Positions 1 through 9,865 of a stretch of DNA of 64,000 nucleotides are shown here, in pieces (within the stretch, counting starts at the first letter, position 1; each line of letters begins with the position of its first letter). Source of the stretch: Hyphomicrobiaceae bacterium. Its GTDB lineage: Bacteria; Pseudomonadota; Alphaproteobacteria; Rhizobiales; Devosiaceae. The notes below the pieces were generated by a model. That model saw only the letters and a list, made by a program, of their open reading frames with translations. It was not told the origin of the DNA and ran no database searches. The position numbers and the translations under genes are program-made. Where the stretch lies: positions 1-64,000 of the forward strand of contig JACKJG010000004.1 in the NCBI GenBank assembly GCA_020638065.1, in the 5' to 3' direction.

Positions 1-941
1 CGCGACGTCGGCGCGTAGAGGCCGACAGGCTGATAACCCCAGGAAGGATCGAACGGGTGCTCGGAAATCGGAAGCAGTTCGAGGTGGGTGAACCCCATAT
101 CCTTGGCATAAGGCACCAATTGTTCGGCCAATTGGTCATAGCTGAGAAACGTTCCGTCCGGCCGCCTGCGCCACGAACCCAGGTGCACCTCATAGATGCT
201 CATCGGCTTGCGCCGCCAGTCGGCCTGACTGCGCTTTGCCATATAGGCCTCATCCGTCCATTCGAACGGATCGGGATTGGGCACGATCGAAGCAGTCTTT
301 GGCCGCATTTCGGCCTGCTGACCCATCGGATCTGATTTCAAAGGCAGAAGCGTGCCCTGCGCCCCGATGATCTCGAATTTGTAGATTTCGTATTTGTCGA
401 GACCGGGAACAAAGATCTCCCAGATGCCGGTGTCCATGCGCTTGCGCATTGCGTGCCGGCGTCCGTCCCAGTCGTTGAACGGGCCGACGACGCTGACGCG
501 GCGGGCATTGGGTGCCCAGACGGCGAAGTGCACGCCGTCAACACCCTCGAACTGCATCACATGTGAGCCGAGTTTGTCGAAAAGCCGGAGGTGCGAACCT
601 TCCCCCATGTAATAGTCGTCCATGGGGCCAAGCACCGGACCGAAGCTGTAGGGGTCGTAATAAACCCAGTCTCCACCTGAGTTGCGCGCCCGATAAGCTT
701 GCGGCCCCTGGGTGCCCGCCGGCAGCAAACCTTCGAAAATGCCGGTATCGGAAATGCGCTTCATCTCGGCGAGCACATTGCCGTCGGCGTCGATCGCATC
801 GACGAACTCGGCATGCACCAGAAATAGTCTGGCCGCGACGCCTTCTGCCTTCTCGTGCAGACCCAAAACGGAAAACGGATTGTCGTGAGCACCCGCTTCG
901 AGCGCTTTCAGGTCCTCACTCCCCAGTTGCCACCCCGCCAA
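1..941 (-). CDS. glgB: 1,4-alpha-glucan branching enzyme, N-terminal part
   Basis: Forms alpha-1,6 branches in glycogen (GH13, cytoplasmic). About 313 N-terminal residues are present and the rest lies beyond the left edge. The reading frame contains the CBM48-type N-terminal module (VHFAVWAPNARRVSVVG, then FNDWDGRRH) and the start of the GH13 barrel (SIYEVHLGSW, MGFTHLELLPISEHPF, SWGYQPVGLYAPTS), all typical of GlgB. I place the start at a TTG at 941 because AAGGAG sits 9 nt upstream and the frame then reads LAGWQLGSEDLKALEAG. It begins 38 nt after the glgP stop on the same strand, so the two are probably co-transcribed. The catalytic residues are outside the window. Confidence 0.9.
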   Translation of the reverse strand, partial: MAGWQLGSEDLKALEAGAHDNPFSVLGLHEKAEGVAARLFLVHAEFVDAIDADGNVLAEMKRISDTGIFEGLLPAGTQGPQAYRARNSGGDWVYYDPYSFGPVLGPMDDYYMGEGSHLRLFDKLGSHVMQFEGVDGVHFAVWAPNARRVSVVGPFNDWDGRRHAMRKRMDTGIWEIFVPGLDKYEIYKFEIIGAQGTLLPLKSDPMGQQAEMRPKTASIVPNPDPFEWTDEAYMAKRSQADWRRKPMSIYEVHLGSWRRRPDGTFLSYDQLAEQLVPYAKDMGFTHLELLPISEHPFDPSWGYQPVGLYAPTS

Positions 942-979
942 TCGAGACTACTCCTTTTGCTTCGGGCGAACCCGCGCCC

Positions 980-3451
980 TCACGTCGATTTTGCGTCCCA
1001 AATGTCCCGTGCATATTCGCGAATGGTACGGTCCGACGAAAACCAGCCCATGTTGGCCGTGTTCATGATCGCCATTTCTGCCCACTTCGCCTGATCTCTC
1101 CAAAGCTTATCGATCTTTCGCTGGCTCTGCCAATAAGCCGTGAAATCGCGCGCAACCATGAACCAGTCGTGATCCTGAATTCCGGTCATAAGGTCGTTGT
1201 AGCGTTGCGGGTCGTCCGAGCAGAAGGCCCCACTGCGAATAGCGTTAATCGCATCCTTGAGATCGCGATTCTCGTTGATCACATTCATCGGCGGGCGCTG
1301 GTGCCGGCGCGTCTCGGCCACCTCTTCGGCGGTCAGCCCGAAAATCTCGATATTGTCCGCCCCGACATGTTCAAGCATTTCCACATTGGCACCGTCGAGG
1401 GTTCCAATCGTGAGGGCCCCGTTCAAGCCCAGTTTCATGTTGCCGGTGCCTGACGCTTCCATGCCCGCCGTCGAAATCTGCTCGGACAAGTCCGCCGCCG
1501 GCATGATCGCCTCGGCCAGTGACACATTGTAATTGGGCAGGAACACCACCTTGAGCAAACCTCGCACTGCCGGGTCGTTGTTGACCACTTTGGCGACGTC
1601 ATTGATCAGCTTGATGATCAGCTTCGCGTTCCAGTAACTGGGTGCGGCTTTGCCCGCGAAAATCTTGACGCGCGGAACCCAATCCCGTTCCGGATGGGCG
1701 CGGATCGCGTCGTAAACCGCAACCGTTTCGATGATGTTGAGCAATTGCCGCTTGTATTCGTGGAAACGCTTGACGTGCACGTCGAACATTGCTTCCGGCG
1801 AAACGTTGATGCCCACCCGCTCCTTGATCAGCGCGGTCAGGTCCATCTTGTTGTCCAGCTTGACCTGCATGAACTGCCGCTGGAAATCGGGGTCCTTGGC
1901 ATGCGGTGCCAGGTCCACGAGCTTTTCGGCATCGTCCAGAAACGCATCTCCGATGCGCGAGTGGATGAGCCGGGTGAGCCGCGGATTGCATTGCTTCAGC
2001 CATCGCCGCGGCGTGATGCCATTGGTCTTGGCATTGATCCGGTCCGGATAGATTTCGTGCAGGTTCTTGAAAACCGAGACCTTCATCAATTCGCCGTGCA
2101 ATTGCGACACGCCATTGATGGAATGCGATCCCACGAAGGCCAGCGACCCCATGCGCACCCGGCGACCTGACACCTCGTCGATCAGCGAAATATCGCCGAG
2201 ATGCATGTCGTTGACTTTGAGTTTCTTGCGGGCCTCAGACAGCATCTGTGCATTGATCGCGTAGACGATCTGCATATGCCGCGGCAAAAGCCTCTCGAGC
2301 ATCGAAACCGGCCAGGTCTCCAGCGCTTCAGGCAGAAGTGTGTGGTTGGTGTAGCTCATGGTCGCCACGGTCAACTTCCACGCCTTTTCCCACTTCATGC
2401 CATGCTCATCGACCAGAAGCCGCATCAATTCGGCGACGGAGATGGCCGGATGGGTGTCGTTGAGCTGGATCGCCACCTTGTCGGGCAGATTGTCGAGCGT
2501 TTTGAACTGTTGCAGGTGCCGCCTCAAAACGTCCTGCAGCGAGGCTGACGAAAAGAAAAACTCCTGACGCAGCCGCAATTCCTGCCCGGCTTCGGTCGCA
2601 TCGGCCGGGTAAAGGACCCGCGTCAGTGCTTCGGCCTTGGAACTTTCCTCGAGCGCCCCGATATGATCGCCTTCGTTGAATCGGTCGAGAAGGATGGGAT
2701 CGATCGGCTGCGCGCTCCAAAGCCTCAATGTATTGACCCGCGAAGCCCGCCAGCCAACAATCGGCGTATCGAAGGCCACGGCATGAACGTGATCTGCCGG
2801 CTCCCAAATATGGCTCAGCGTTCCGTCCTCGTGTTCGGTCGTCACAACCGTGCCGCCAAAACCGATCTCATAGGTGCTTTCCCGGCGCTCAAACTCCCAG
2901 GGATTGCCGTGCGCCAGCCAATCCTCCGGCAGTTCGACCTGCCAGCCATCTGAAATCTCCTGACGGAAAAGCCCATGCACGTAGCGGATGCCATAGCCAT
3001 AAGCGGGCACCTGAACGCTGGCCATGGATTCCATGAAGCAGGCCGCCAAACGGCCAAGGCCGCCATTGCCGAGCGCTGCATCCGGCTCGAGTTCCACCAG
3101 ATCGTGCAGGTCGACGTTGAACTGCTTGAGGGCGGCGCGCATTGAATCGACCATTTCCATGTTGCACATCGCATCGCGCAGCAACCGGCCGATCAGAAAT
3201 TCAAGCGAGAGGTAGTAAACCCGCTTGTCTCCAGTCGCCCAGGTCTGGCGGGTCGACTCCATCCATTTGTCGACCACCCAGTCCCTGAGTGCAAGAATCG
3301 TCGCCTTCAGCCAATCATGACGGCGCGCAACGATCGGGTCCTTGCCCACCGCATAGGTGAGCTTTCTGAGAACGACTTCAGCAAAAGCCTCTGGTGAATT
3401 TGGACGAGGGTCTGGAGCAGGCGCAGACGTGACGAGAGGCTCTTGCGACAT
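980..3451 (-). CDS. glgP: glycogen/maltodextrin phosphorylase
   Basis: Phosphorolyses alpha-1,4-glucan chains to glucose 1-phosphate (GT35, PLP-dependent, cytoplasmic). The 823-residue length matches the family. Visible motifs are the N-terminal YYLSLEFLIGRLL and ALGNGGLGRLAACFMES, the FHEYKRQLLN helix, and the PLP-lysine segment EASGTGNMKLGLNGALTIGT near residue 660. It is the first gene of a leftward unit continuing into glgB, so phosphorolysis and branching are probably co-regulated. The start is ATG preceded by a weak purine-rich stretch. There is no sign of damage. Confidence 0.96.
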   Translation of the reverse strand: MSQEPLVTSAPAPDPRPNSPEAFAEVVLRKLTYAVGKDPIVARRHDWLKATILALRDWVVDKWMESTRQTWATGDKRVYYLSLEFLIGRLLRDAMCNMEMVDSMRAALKQFNVDLHDLVELEPDAALGNGGLGRLAACFMESMASVQVPAYGYGIRYVHGLFRQEISDGWQVELPEDWLAHGNPWEFERRESTYEIGFGGTVVTTEHEDGTLSHIWEPADHVHAVAFDTPIVGWRASRVNTLRLWSAQPIDPILLDRFNEGDHIGALEESSKAEALTRVLYPADATEAGQELRLRQEFFFSSASLQDVLRRHLQQFKTLDNLPDKVAIQLNDTHPAISVAELMRLLVDEHGMKWEKAWKLTVATMSYTNHTLLPEALETWPVSMLERLLPRHMQIVYAINAQMLSEARKKLKVNDMHLGDISLIDEVSGRRVRMGSLAFVGSHSINGVSQLHGELMKVSVFKNLHEIYPDRINAKTNGITPRRWLKQCNPRLTRLIHSRIGDAFLDDAEKLVDLAPHAKDPDFQRQFMQVKLDNKMDLTALIKERVGINVSPEAMFDVHVKRFHEYKRQLLNIIETVAVYDAIRAHPERDWVPRVKIFAGKAAPSYWNAKLIIKLINDVAKVVNNDPAVRGLLKVVFLPNYNVSLAEAIMPAADLSEQISTAGMEASGTGNMKLGLNGALTIGTLDGANVEMLEHVGADNIEIFGLTAEEVAETRRHQRPPMNVINENRDLKDAINAIRSGAFCSDDPQRYNDLMTGIQDHDWFMVARDFTAYWQSQRKIDKLWRDQAKWAEMAIMNTANMGWFSSDRTIREYARDIWDAKST

Positions 3452-3569
3452 GGCGCAATCCTTGAATTGTTATCGTTTCCCCTCTGCCTAAATATTCACC
3501 ACTCGCGCGCCAAATTGCAAGCGAATAAACCCCGAACTGCAACGGCCGCGCCGCGCATGGCACACCACG

Positions 3570-4949
3570 TCAGCGCTCCGGGGCCTCGTACCGGGCGACG
3601 TATTGCTCCCCTCCCATGGCTGCAACCATCGGAGACAATGCCTCCAGATAGGGGCGCCAACGCGCAACTGATCGCGCGTAAAGCGGCTGCCGGACCTGCC
3701 ACTGGCTGGCGGTCAACACGTTTCGTGCGTCTTTTTCGGGATCGAGATAGGCAGGGTCGAAATCAAGACCGACATGGCTGAACAAGGCCTTGCCGGTTTC
3801 TTCGGGGTTTTCGATCAGGTCTTCATACCGCAATTCGAAAACGCCGATGCCCGGAACAGACGACCACAAGTCAACGCTTTCCCAGACATTGGCGATATGT
3901 TCCCCGATCAACGACAGATCATTGGAATAGCCGTTGCCCGCGTAGAACCGGGTGAAATAGTTGGAAAGCCCGACGGCCAGTGGGTGCCGGCGCACATGCA
4001 CGATCCGGGCACCGGGAAACAGCAGAGCAATCAGGCCGATCCGGTCCGTATTGTGTGGCAGCTTGTCGGTGAAGAGGCTTTCCTCCTTCTGCATGCGCCG
4101 CGTGTAGAATTGGCGGATGCCGTTGGCGAGCTTGTCGAGAACCGGCCGTTCTGCGTCCGCGAGCATCAAATCCGCCTCTTCGGCTGACCGGCCGAGATAT
4201 TTGAGCAATTGCTGCTCGGCCCGCAGCACGAGACTGTCCTCCCCGCCTGCAAAAACCGCCTTGTGTCGTGCCAGCACGGATTCGACCAGGGTCGTTCCCG
4301 ATCGCGGCATGCCAAGCACGAAAATCGGCTGCGGCGTCCCGCTCTCGGCATCTGGAATGCGAAGACCGCCCGCCTCCACCAGCTTTCTGAGATTCGCCAA
4401 CCGCTTCCGTTCTGCGGCCATGTCGTAGGGACGTTTGCCAAGCCTGTTGGCTTCATGCGCATGTTTCATCGCCTTGTCGGGCTCGCCCAGGTCGTCGAAC
4501 ACCTTGACGAGACCGAAATGCGCAAACTCGCGCAGTTCATTCGGCAACCCGCCCGTTTCCAGAAGCGTTTCGAAATGCTGCGCAGTCGCATCGAATGCCG
4601 TGTTGCGCTGGTTCTGGACAAGGCTGAAAAACGCCTGCGCATCATCCGGTTTGAGCCTGATCGCCTCCCGAAAGGCCGCGCGGGCCTCTTCAAGAGCGCC
4701 GGTCGACGCCAGAATGGTCGCAAGATTGTGCTGCAGGTTGGCCGCTTCCGGCGCCACGGCAATGGCCCGGCGCATATCCTGCAAGGCAAGATTGACATCA
4801 CCCCCCATCGACCAGACGCTCATCGCGCGGCAGCTCAGAACCTCTGGATGTCCCGGATGGGCCTGCAACAATCGCGTTGCGAGATTTGCCGCCTCCCGAT
4901 AGCGTCCGGCGCCAACCAGCGCCCAAGCATCATTCAGAGTCAGCGCCAA
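3570..4949 (-). CDS. TPR-sulfotransferase family protein (copy 1)
   Basis: Predicted cytoplasmic PAPS-dependent sulfotransferase with N-terminal tetratricopeptide repeats, 459 residues. TPR-like helices occupy about residues 5-165 (for example A-YREAANLATRLL and GALEEARAAFREAIRLKP). The 5'-phosphosulfate-binding loop is VLGMPRSGTTLVES at about 211-224, and a 3'-phosphate-type segment (RIVHVRRHPLAVGLSNYF) follows. The start is a TTG with GGAGG 5 nt upstream, the only good ribosome site. It is the last of three same-strand paralogues and the most diverged of them. The acceptor substrate (sugar, lipid or protein) cannot be told from the sequence. Confidence 0.85.
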   Translation of the reverse strand: MALTLNDAWALVGAGRYREAANLATRLLQAHPGHPEVLSCRAMSVWSMGGDVNLALQDMRRAIAVAPEAANLQHNLATILASTGALEEARAAFREAIRLKPDDAQAFFSLVQNQRNTAFDATAQHFETLLETGGLPNELREFAHFGLVKVFDDLGEPDKAMKHAHEANRLGKRPYDMAAERKRLANLRKLVEAGGLRIPDAESGTPQPIFVLGMPRSGTTLVESVLARHKAVFAGGEDSLVLRAEQQLLKYLGRSAEEADLMLADAERPVLDKLANGIRQFYTRRMQKEESLFTDKLPHNTDRIGLIALLFPGARIVHVRRHPLAVGLSNYFTRFYAGNGYSNDLSLIGEHIANVWESVDLWSSVPGIGVFELRYEDLIENPEETGKALFSHVGLDFDPAYLDPEKDARNVLTASQWQVRQPLYARSVARWRPYLEALSPMVAAMGGEQYVARYEAPER

Positions 4950-4994
4950 ATCGGCCTCCGCGTCATCCGCCGGCAGGAAACAGGCATCGTGCCT

Positions 4995-6452
4995 CTATTC
5001 GCCTGTGATGCGACCCGCAGCACGTCCCGCTTCGAAATCCTTTTCGATCCAGTCCATGCCACCGAACCCTTCGATCATCTTCCCGATATAGGGTTCATAG
5101 GGTTTCCACTTGGCCCTCGAGCTTGAATAGATCGGCTGCCGTACCTGCCACTTGCTGGCCGTCATGACCGTCGACCGGTCCGACTTCTCAGGGTTGAGAC
5201 AGGCCGGGTTCCATTTCAGCCCGAGAAACTTCAGCAGCCGCCGCACCTGCGGTTCAAAATCTTCGATCAGGTTCTCATAGCTCACATCAAGAAACGGGTT
5301 CGCGATCAGACCACGCGACAATTCCACGTCCTGTTGCATGTGCCGGTAATAATGTCCGATCCATTCCTGACGGAACGAGAAATCGAGACCTTTGGTGAAA
5401 CGCTTGAAATAGCAGGACAACCCGACATCGAGAGGATGCCGGTGCATATGAATGATGTGGGCCGTGGGATAAAGCCGCGAGATCAGCGGCAGCATGAACG
5501 CGTTCATCGGCATCTTGTCGGTGAACCTCTGACGCAAAGGGCCACCCTTTTGCCGCTCCACCACCTTGCGGATTCGCTGTACCTGTTTTGCAAGCTGTTC
5601 CTTGCTCACATGACGAAGCATAGTGTGGGCGCCCGAATCCCTGTTGCCGCTGGCGACCATCATCATGCCAAGTTCCATTTCGGCTTCGGGAATGGTCGGC
5701 ATTTCACCGGCCGCAAAAACATCCGGATGGCGTGACAGGATCGTTTCGACCAGAGTCGTGCCGGAACGCGGCATTCCAATGATGAAGATGGGGGGATTGG
5801 CCCGCTTGCCGCTATCGGCACAGCCCTCAAACCCCAGTTCGGCGAGCCGCCTCAGATCCCTCGACCGCATCTCCACTTCTTTGGGCCGGTATTCGAGATC
5901 GGACAGCGAATTGGCAACGTCCGCGAGTTCGATGGCAATCTCGGGCTGTTTGAGGTCGTCATAGACCTTGCTCAGCGCGAATGCCGCGATTTCCTTTTGC
6001 GCGTTTGCATATTCTCCGCGCTTGAATCGTTCGTAAAAGGTACGCACCAACGGCGTTTCTTCGGTGAACTTGCCGGTATCGACATAGTCCAGCAAAACGC
6101 TGGTATTCTCCGGCTGCAGGGTCAGCGCCTGTTCAAAAACGCTCCTTGCCTCTTCGTTTTCACCGATGGAAGACAGCATGGCACCCAGATAGTCGAGAAT
6201 CCGGCTTGATTTGGGAGCGAAGGTAAGGGCCCGGCGTGTCTCGGCGATACAGACAAGCGGATCGCGATTGAGGTACCAGTTCGAGTAGGCGCGGATGGCA
6301 ATCGCGCCGGGATTGTTCGGTTCAACGCGCAAAATCTGCTCGCACATTTTCACCGCTTCGTCGAACCGCTGGTTGCGGACCAGATCGAGCGCGTGGTTTA
6401 CGCCCACAATTTCCTTTTTATTTAGCAGGGTTGCTGACGGAAGCTGCGCCAT
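4995..6452 (-). CDS. TPR-sulfotransferase family protein (copy 2)
   Basis: Second TPR-sulfotransferase paralogue, about 485 residues from the chosen ATG. It begins MAQLPSATLLN, almost the same as copy 3 (MAQLPSANLLN), which is why I prefer this ATG over the GTG 30 nt upstream or an ATG only 3 nt after GGAG. TPR helices fill roughly residues 20-180, the P-loop FIIGMPRSGTTLVETILS lies near 222-240, and a HMHRHPLDVGLSCYFKRF segment follows. The C-terminal third (SDRSTVMTASKWQVRQPIYS) is nearly identical to copy 3, which indicates a fairly recent tandem duplication. Confidence 0.85.
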   Translation of the reverse strand: MAQLPSATLLNKKEIVGVNHALDLVRNQRFDEAVKMCEQILRVEPNNPGAIAIRAYSNWYLNRDPLVCIAETRRALTFAPKSSRILDYLGAMLSSIGENEEARSVFEQALTLQPENTSVLLDYVDTGKFTEETPLVRTFYERFKRGEYANAQKEIAAFALSKVYDDLKQPEIAIELADVANSLSDLEYRPKEVEMRSRDLRRLAELGFEGCADSGKRANPPIFIIGMPRSGTTLVETILSRHPDVFAAGEMPTIPEAEMELGMMMVASGNRDSGAHTMLRHVSKEQLAKQVQRIRKVVERQKGGPLRQRFTDKMPMNAFMLPLISRLYPTAHIIHMHRHPLDVGLSCYFKRFTKGLDFSFRQEWIGHYYRHMQQDVELSRGLIANPFLDVSYENLIEDFEPQVRRLLKFLGLKWNPACLNPEKSDRSTVMTASKWQVRQPIYSSSRAKWKPYEPYIGKMIEGFGGMDWIEKDFEAGRAAGRITGE

Positions 6453-6505
6453 GCTTTTCATTCGCTCCTTTGCGTGATGCACGCAAAAATGTCAGATCGC
6501 CGGGC

Positions 6506-7963
6506 TCACTCGCTGGCAATTCGCCCCGCCGCGCGCCCGGCCTCGAAATCCTTCTCGATCCAGTCCAGTCCACCAAAACCTTCGATCATGTCGCCAATAT
6601 AGGGCTCATAGCGCTTCCAGCGTGCTTTGGATGTTGAATATACCGGCTGCCGAACCTGCCATTTGCTGGCTGTCATAACGGTCGACCGGTCCGTTTTTTC
6701 CGGATTGAGACAGGCCGGATTCCACTTGAGACCGGCGAACTTCAAGATGCGGCGCACCTGCGGCTCGAAGTCCTCGATCAAAGTCTCATAGCTCACGTCG
6801 AGCACCGGATTGGGGATGAACTGCCGCGATAGCTCCACATGTTCAACCATGCGTCGATAATAGTGCCCGGCTGTTTCCTGATGGAATGCGAATTCCAGCC
6901 CCTTGGTGAACCGCTTGAAATAGCACGACAATGCAATGTCGAGCGGATGCCGGCGCATATAGATAATGGGCGCCGTTGGAAACAGGCGGGAAATGAGCGG
7001 CAGCTTGATCGCGTTCATCGGCATCTTGTCTGTAAACCTGTGCCGCAATGTGCGCCCGGCCCGTTCTTCGACAAACCGGCGGATTTCCTGCGCACGCTTC
7101 GCATAGACGGCCTTGGGAACGCTCAGAAGCATCGTATGCGGCCCCAGATCGCGCCGTCCTTGCCTCTTGATATGGGCATCGAGCATCTGCTCGACATGCG
7201 AAACCACCAAAAGCTCGCCCGCCGCGTGGATTTCGGGATGCCGCGACAATATGGTTTCGACCAATGTCGTGCCCGAACGTGGCATGCCCACGATGAAAAT
7301 CGGTGGATTGACGCGTTTGCCACTGTCTTCGGCATGCTCGAAGCCGACCTTGGCCAAGCGCTGCAAATCTCTGGCGCGGTCATCGAAGATTTTCGGGTCG
7401 TACGGCCGGTTGGAAAGCGCGTTGGCGACGTCGGCAACCTCAATCGCGCGTTGTGGCATTTTGAGGTCGTCATAGACTTTCGCCAAGGCAAATCCGACCA
7501 TTTCCCGGTGCGCAGGATGATAGTTATCTGACTTGAACCGTTCGTAGAAGGATTTGACGAGTGGCGTTTCCTCGGTGAATTTTCGGGTATCGACATAGTT
7601 GAACAGCGCCGAACTGTTCTCCGGGTCAAGCCGGAGCGCTTCCTCGAACAGACGCCGGGATTCATCCTGCTCGCCGGTGGAAGACAGGATATTGGCCAGA
7701 TAATTGTGAGCCATCGACGAATTCGGCGCCATCGCCACCGCGCGCCGTGCCTCGGCGACACATTCCTGAGCATCTTGGTTCATTTGCCACTTGGCCATTG
7801 CGCGCAAGGCAACAGCCGACGCGTTCTGCGGCATCACCTTGAGGATCTGATCGCACATTTCCAGGGCAGCACCGAACCTCGCATTTGCCATCAGAACATT
7901 GACCTGATCGATGCTCGCCGTTTCAGGCCGGTTCAACAGATTGGCAGAGGGAAGTTGTGCCAT
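6506..7963 (-). CDS. TPR-sulfotransferase family protein (copy 3)
   Basis: Promoter-proximal member of the tandem trio, 485 residues. N-terminal TPR-like repeats (FGAALEMCDQILKVMP, SRRLFEEALRLDPENSS) lead into the PAPS P-loop FIVGMPRSGTTLVETILS near residues 222-240 and the 3'-phosphate segment IIYMRRHPLDIALSCYFKRF. It is about 50 nt from copy 2 on the same strand, so the three are probably one transcription unit starting in the 120-nt gap that also serves the divergent nucleoside hydrolase. The acceptor is unknown. Capsule, lipid and peptide substrates are all possible for this family. Confidence 0.85.
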   Translation of the reverse strand: MAQLPSANLLNRPETASIDQVNVLMANARFGAALEMCDQILKVMPQNASAVALRAMAKWQMNQDAQECVAEARRAVAMAPNSSMAHNYLANILSSTGEQDESRRLFEEALRLDPENSSALFNYVDTRKFTEETPLVKSFYERFKSDNYHPAHREMVGFALAKVYDDLKMPQRAIEVADVANALSNRPYDPKIFDDRARDLQRLAKVGFEHAEDSGKRVNPPIFIVGMPRSGTTLVETILSRHPEIHAAGELLVVSHVEQMLDAHIKRQGRRDLGPHTMLLSVPKAVYAKRAQEIRRFVEERAGRTLRHRFTDKMPMNAIKLPLISRLFPTAPIIYMRRHPLDIALSCYFKRFTKGLEFAFHQETAGHYYRRMVEHVELSRQFIPNPVLDVSYETLIEDFEPQVRRILKFAGLKWNPACLNPEKTDRSTVMTASKWQVRQPVYSTSKARWKRYEPYIGDMIEGFGGLDWIEKDFEAGRAAGRIASE

Positions 7964-8084
7964 GATAGTCGCCTGCTCTTGTTCAATTCATGCAATTCGG
8001 ACATAGCTTTTTTGTCCGCCGATGGGTTATCCCCTCATATGACGCCTGTCACGCCGTTGTCCAACCCCCGAAAGCCAAATTGAT

Positions 8085-9026
8085 ATGACCACCCCACGCC
8101 CCATCATCATCGACACCGATCCCGGACAGGATGATGCGGTCGCAATTCTCCTGGCGCTGGCATCGCCGGAACTCGACGTCAAAGGCATCGTGACGGTTGC
8201 GGGCAATGTTGGGCTTGAACAGAATTCGATCAACGCCCGCAAGATCACCGAACTGGCCGGACGCACACATGTGCCCGTTCATGCCGGCAATGCAGCCCCG
8301 CTGAAGCGCGAACTGGTTACGGCAGAACACGTCCACGGCAAAACCGGCCTCGACGGCTCGAACCTTCCCGAACCGCAAACATCTCTCGCCTCGCGCGACG
8401 GCGTCACCTTTCTCATCGAGACGATCCTGCAAAGCCCCGAACCCATAACTCTTTGCGCGCTTGGTCCGCTCACCAACATCGCCGACGCCATTTCCCGCGC
8501 GCCGGAAATCCTGCCCTATATCCGCCAGCTGGTCCTCATGGGCGGCGCCTATTTCGAGGTCGGCAACATCACCCCGGCGGCAGAATTCAATATCTATGTC
8601 GATCCAGAGGCCGCCGACATCGTCTTTCATTCCGGCCTCGATATCGTGGTTCTGCCGCTCGACGTCACCCACCAGGCGCTCGCCACCCTTCCCCGCCTCG
8701 AAGCCATAGAAGCGATCGGTAACCGGTCGGGCGACACTGTCGCCGGCATGCTGCATTTCTCGGAACGTTTCGATATTGAAAAGTACGGCTGGCAGGGCGC
8801 ACCACTGCACGACCCGACGGTCATCGCCTATCTGCTGAAGCCGGACCTGTTTAACGGCCGCAAGATCAACATCGAAATCGAAACCCAATCCGATCTCACA
8901 CGCGGCATGACGGTCGCCGATTATTGGCAGATCACCAGCCGCGACAAGAACGCCCTCTACTTGCGCGATATTGACGCCGCAGGTTTCTTCGCTCTTCTGA
9001 CGGAACGGTTGAAGCTGCTGCCGTGA
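8085..9026 (+). CDS. nucleoside hydrolase (inosine-uridine preferring type)
   Basis: Predicted N-ribohydrolase releasing ribose and a free base from nucleosides (IunH/RihA superfamily, cytoplasmic, Ca2+-dependent). The 313-residue protein opens with the diagnostic aspartate cluster IIIDTDPGQDDAVA (residues 7-19), carries ALGPLTNIADA and VLMGGAYFEVGNITPAAEFNIYVDPEAA in the middle, and has the C-terminal HDPTVIAYLL histidine. All metal-binding and catalytic positions appear intact. It is transcribed alone, divergent from the sulfotransferase block and convergent with the SDR gene. Base specificity cannot be fixed from sequence alone. Confidence 0.93.
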   Translation: MTTPRPIIIDTDPGQDDAVAILLALASPELDVKGIVTVAGNVGLEQNSINARKITELAGRTHVPVHAGNAAPLKRELVTAEHVHGKTGLDGSNLPEPQTSLASRDGVTFLIETILQSPEPITLCALGPLTNIADAISRAPEILPYIRQLVLMGGAYFEVGNITPAAEFNIYVDPEAADIVFHSGLDIVVLPLDVTHQALATLPRLEAIEAIGNRSGDTVAGMLHFSERFDIEKYGWQGAPLHDPTVIAYLLKPDLFNGRKINIEIETQSDLTRGMTVADYWQITSRDKNALYLRDIDAAGFFALLTERLKLLP

Positions 9027-9127
9027 TCAGGGCCGCTCGCCCGTCGATTCCTGGCAGGTTTGGCGGCAGTCGCGGATTGAATGTCGGTCTGGCAGGACGC
9101 GAAACTGCAACCATTCCCCTTTGGGAG

Positions 9128-9865
9128 TCAGATGTTGGCCCAACCACCATCGATCACATGGGCAACGCCAGTCGTGTAGCCGCTCTCGTCTGAAGCCAGG
9201 TACACGACCAGCGCAGCGATCTCTTCCGCCTTTCCGATCCGGCCGATGGGCTGGCGCGCAATGAAGGCCGCCCTCGCAGCTTCATAATCTCCGGTATCCC
9301 GCAACCGCTGTTCCAACGATGGGCTTTCCACGGTTCCCGGGCAAATCGCATTGCACCGAATACCCTTGGACACGAAATCGGCCGCGATGGATTTGGTGAT
9401 GCCGATCACCGCCGCTTTGGTGGCCCCGTAGACGAAGCGATTTGGCGCAGCGATGACCGAAGAGGCCACAGAAGACATGTTGATGATCGAGCCCCCGCCC
9501 GCCGCAATCATGCCCGGCAGAAAGGTCCGGCACATCCGGTACATGGCGGTCACGTTGATCTCGTTGGAGAAACGCCACTGGTCCTCGTCACAATCGAGAA
9601 TGGTGCCATTGGCAACGAACCCGGCACAATTGAACAATACGTCAGGCGTGCCGACCCTTTCGGCCACTGCTTTGATGGAAGAAGGATCCGTGACATCGAG
9701 CCGGATGGTCCTGAGGCCCGCCGCCGCAAGCTCTTCCAAAGCCTGCTCGTTCACATCGCTGGCCCAGACCGTCGCACCTTCCGCGGCAAGAGCCAGCGCG
9801 GACGCCCTGCCAATGCCCTGCCCGGCCGCTGTCACCAGACAGATTTTGCCTTCTACCCGTTTCAT
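9128..9865 (-). CDS. SDR-family dehydrogenase (BDH2/DHRS6-like)
   Basis: Classical short-chain dehydrogenase of 245 residues. The cofactor loop is TAAGQGIG (12-19), an NAG-like NCAG motif is present, the catalytic Ser is in INMSSVASS, and the YxxxK pair is in VYGATKAAVIG. The C-terminus GVAHVIDGGW is standard. The overall text (LFNCAGFVANGTILDCDEDQW, RCNAICPGTVESPSLEQRL) closely resembles the group holding 2-keto-3-deoxy-L-fuconate dehydrogenases and DHRS6-type 3-hydroxybutyrate dehydrogenases. The neighbouring carbohydrate-uptake cluster favours a sugar-acid substrate, but that is inference. Confidence 0.88.
   Translation of the reverse strand: MKRVEGKICLVTAAGQGIGRASALALAAEGATVWASDVNEQALEELAAAGLRTIRLDVTDPSSIKAVAERVGTPDVLFNCAGFVANGTILDCDEDQWRFSNEINVTAMYRMCRTFLPGMIAAGGGSIINMSSVASSVIAAPNRFVYGATKAAVIGITKSIAADFVSKGIRCNAICPGTVESPSLEQRLRDTGDYEAARAAFIARQPIGRIGKAEEIAALVVYLASDESGYTTGVAHVIDGGWANI

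Noticed and set aside
512..1453. 313-codon plus-strand frame
   Set aside because: Antisense to glgB/glgP, with no domain and abnormal composition.
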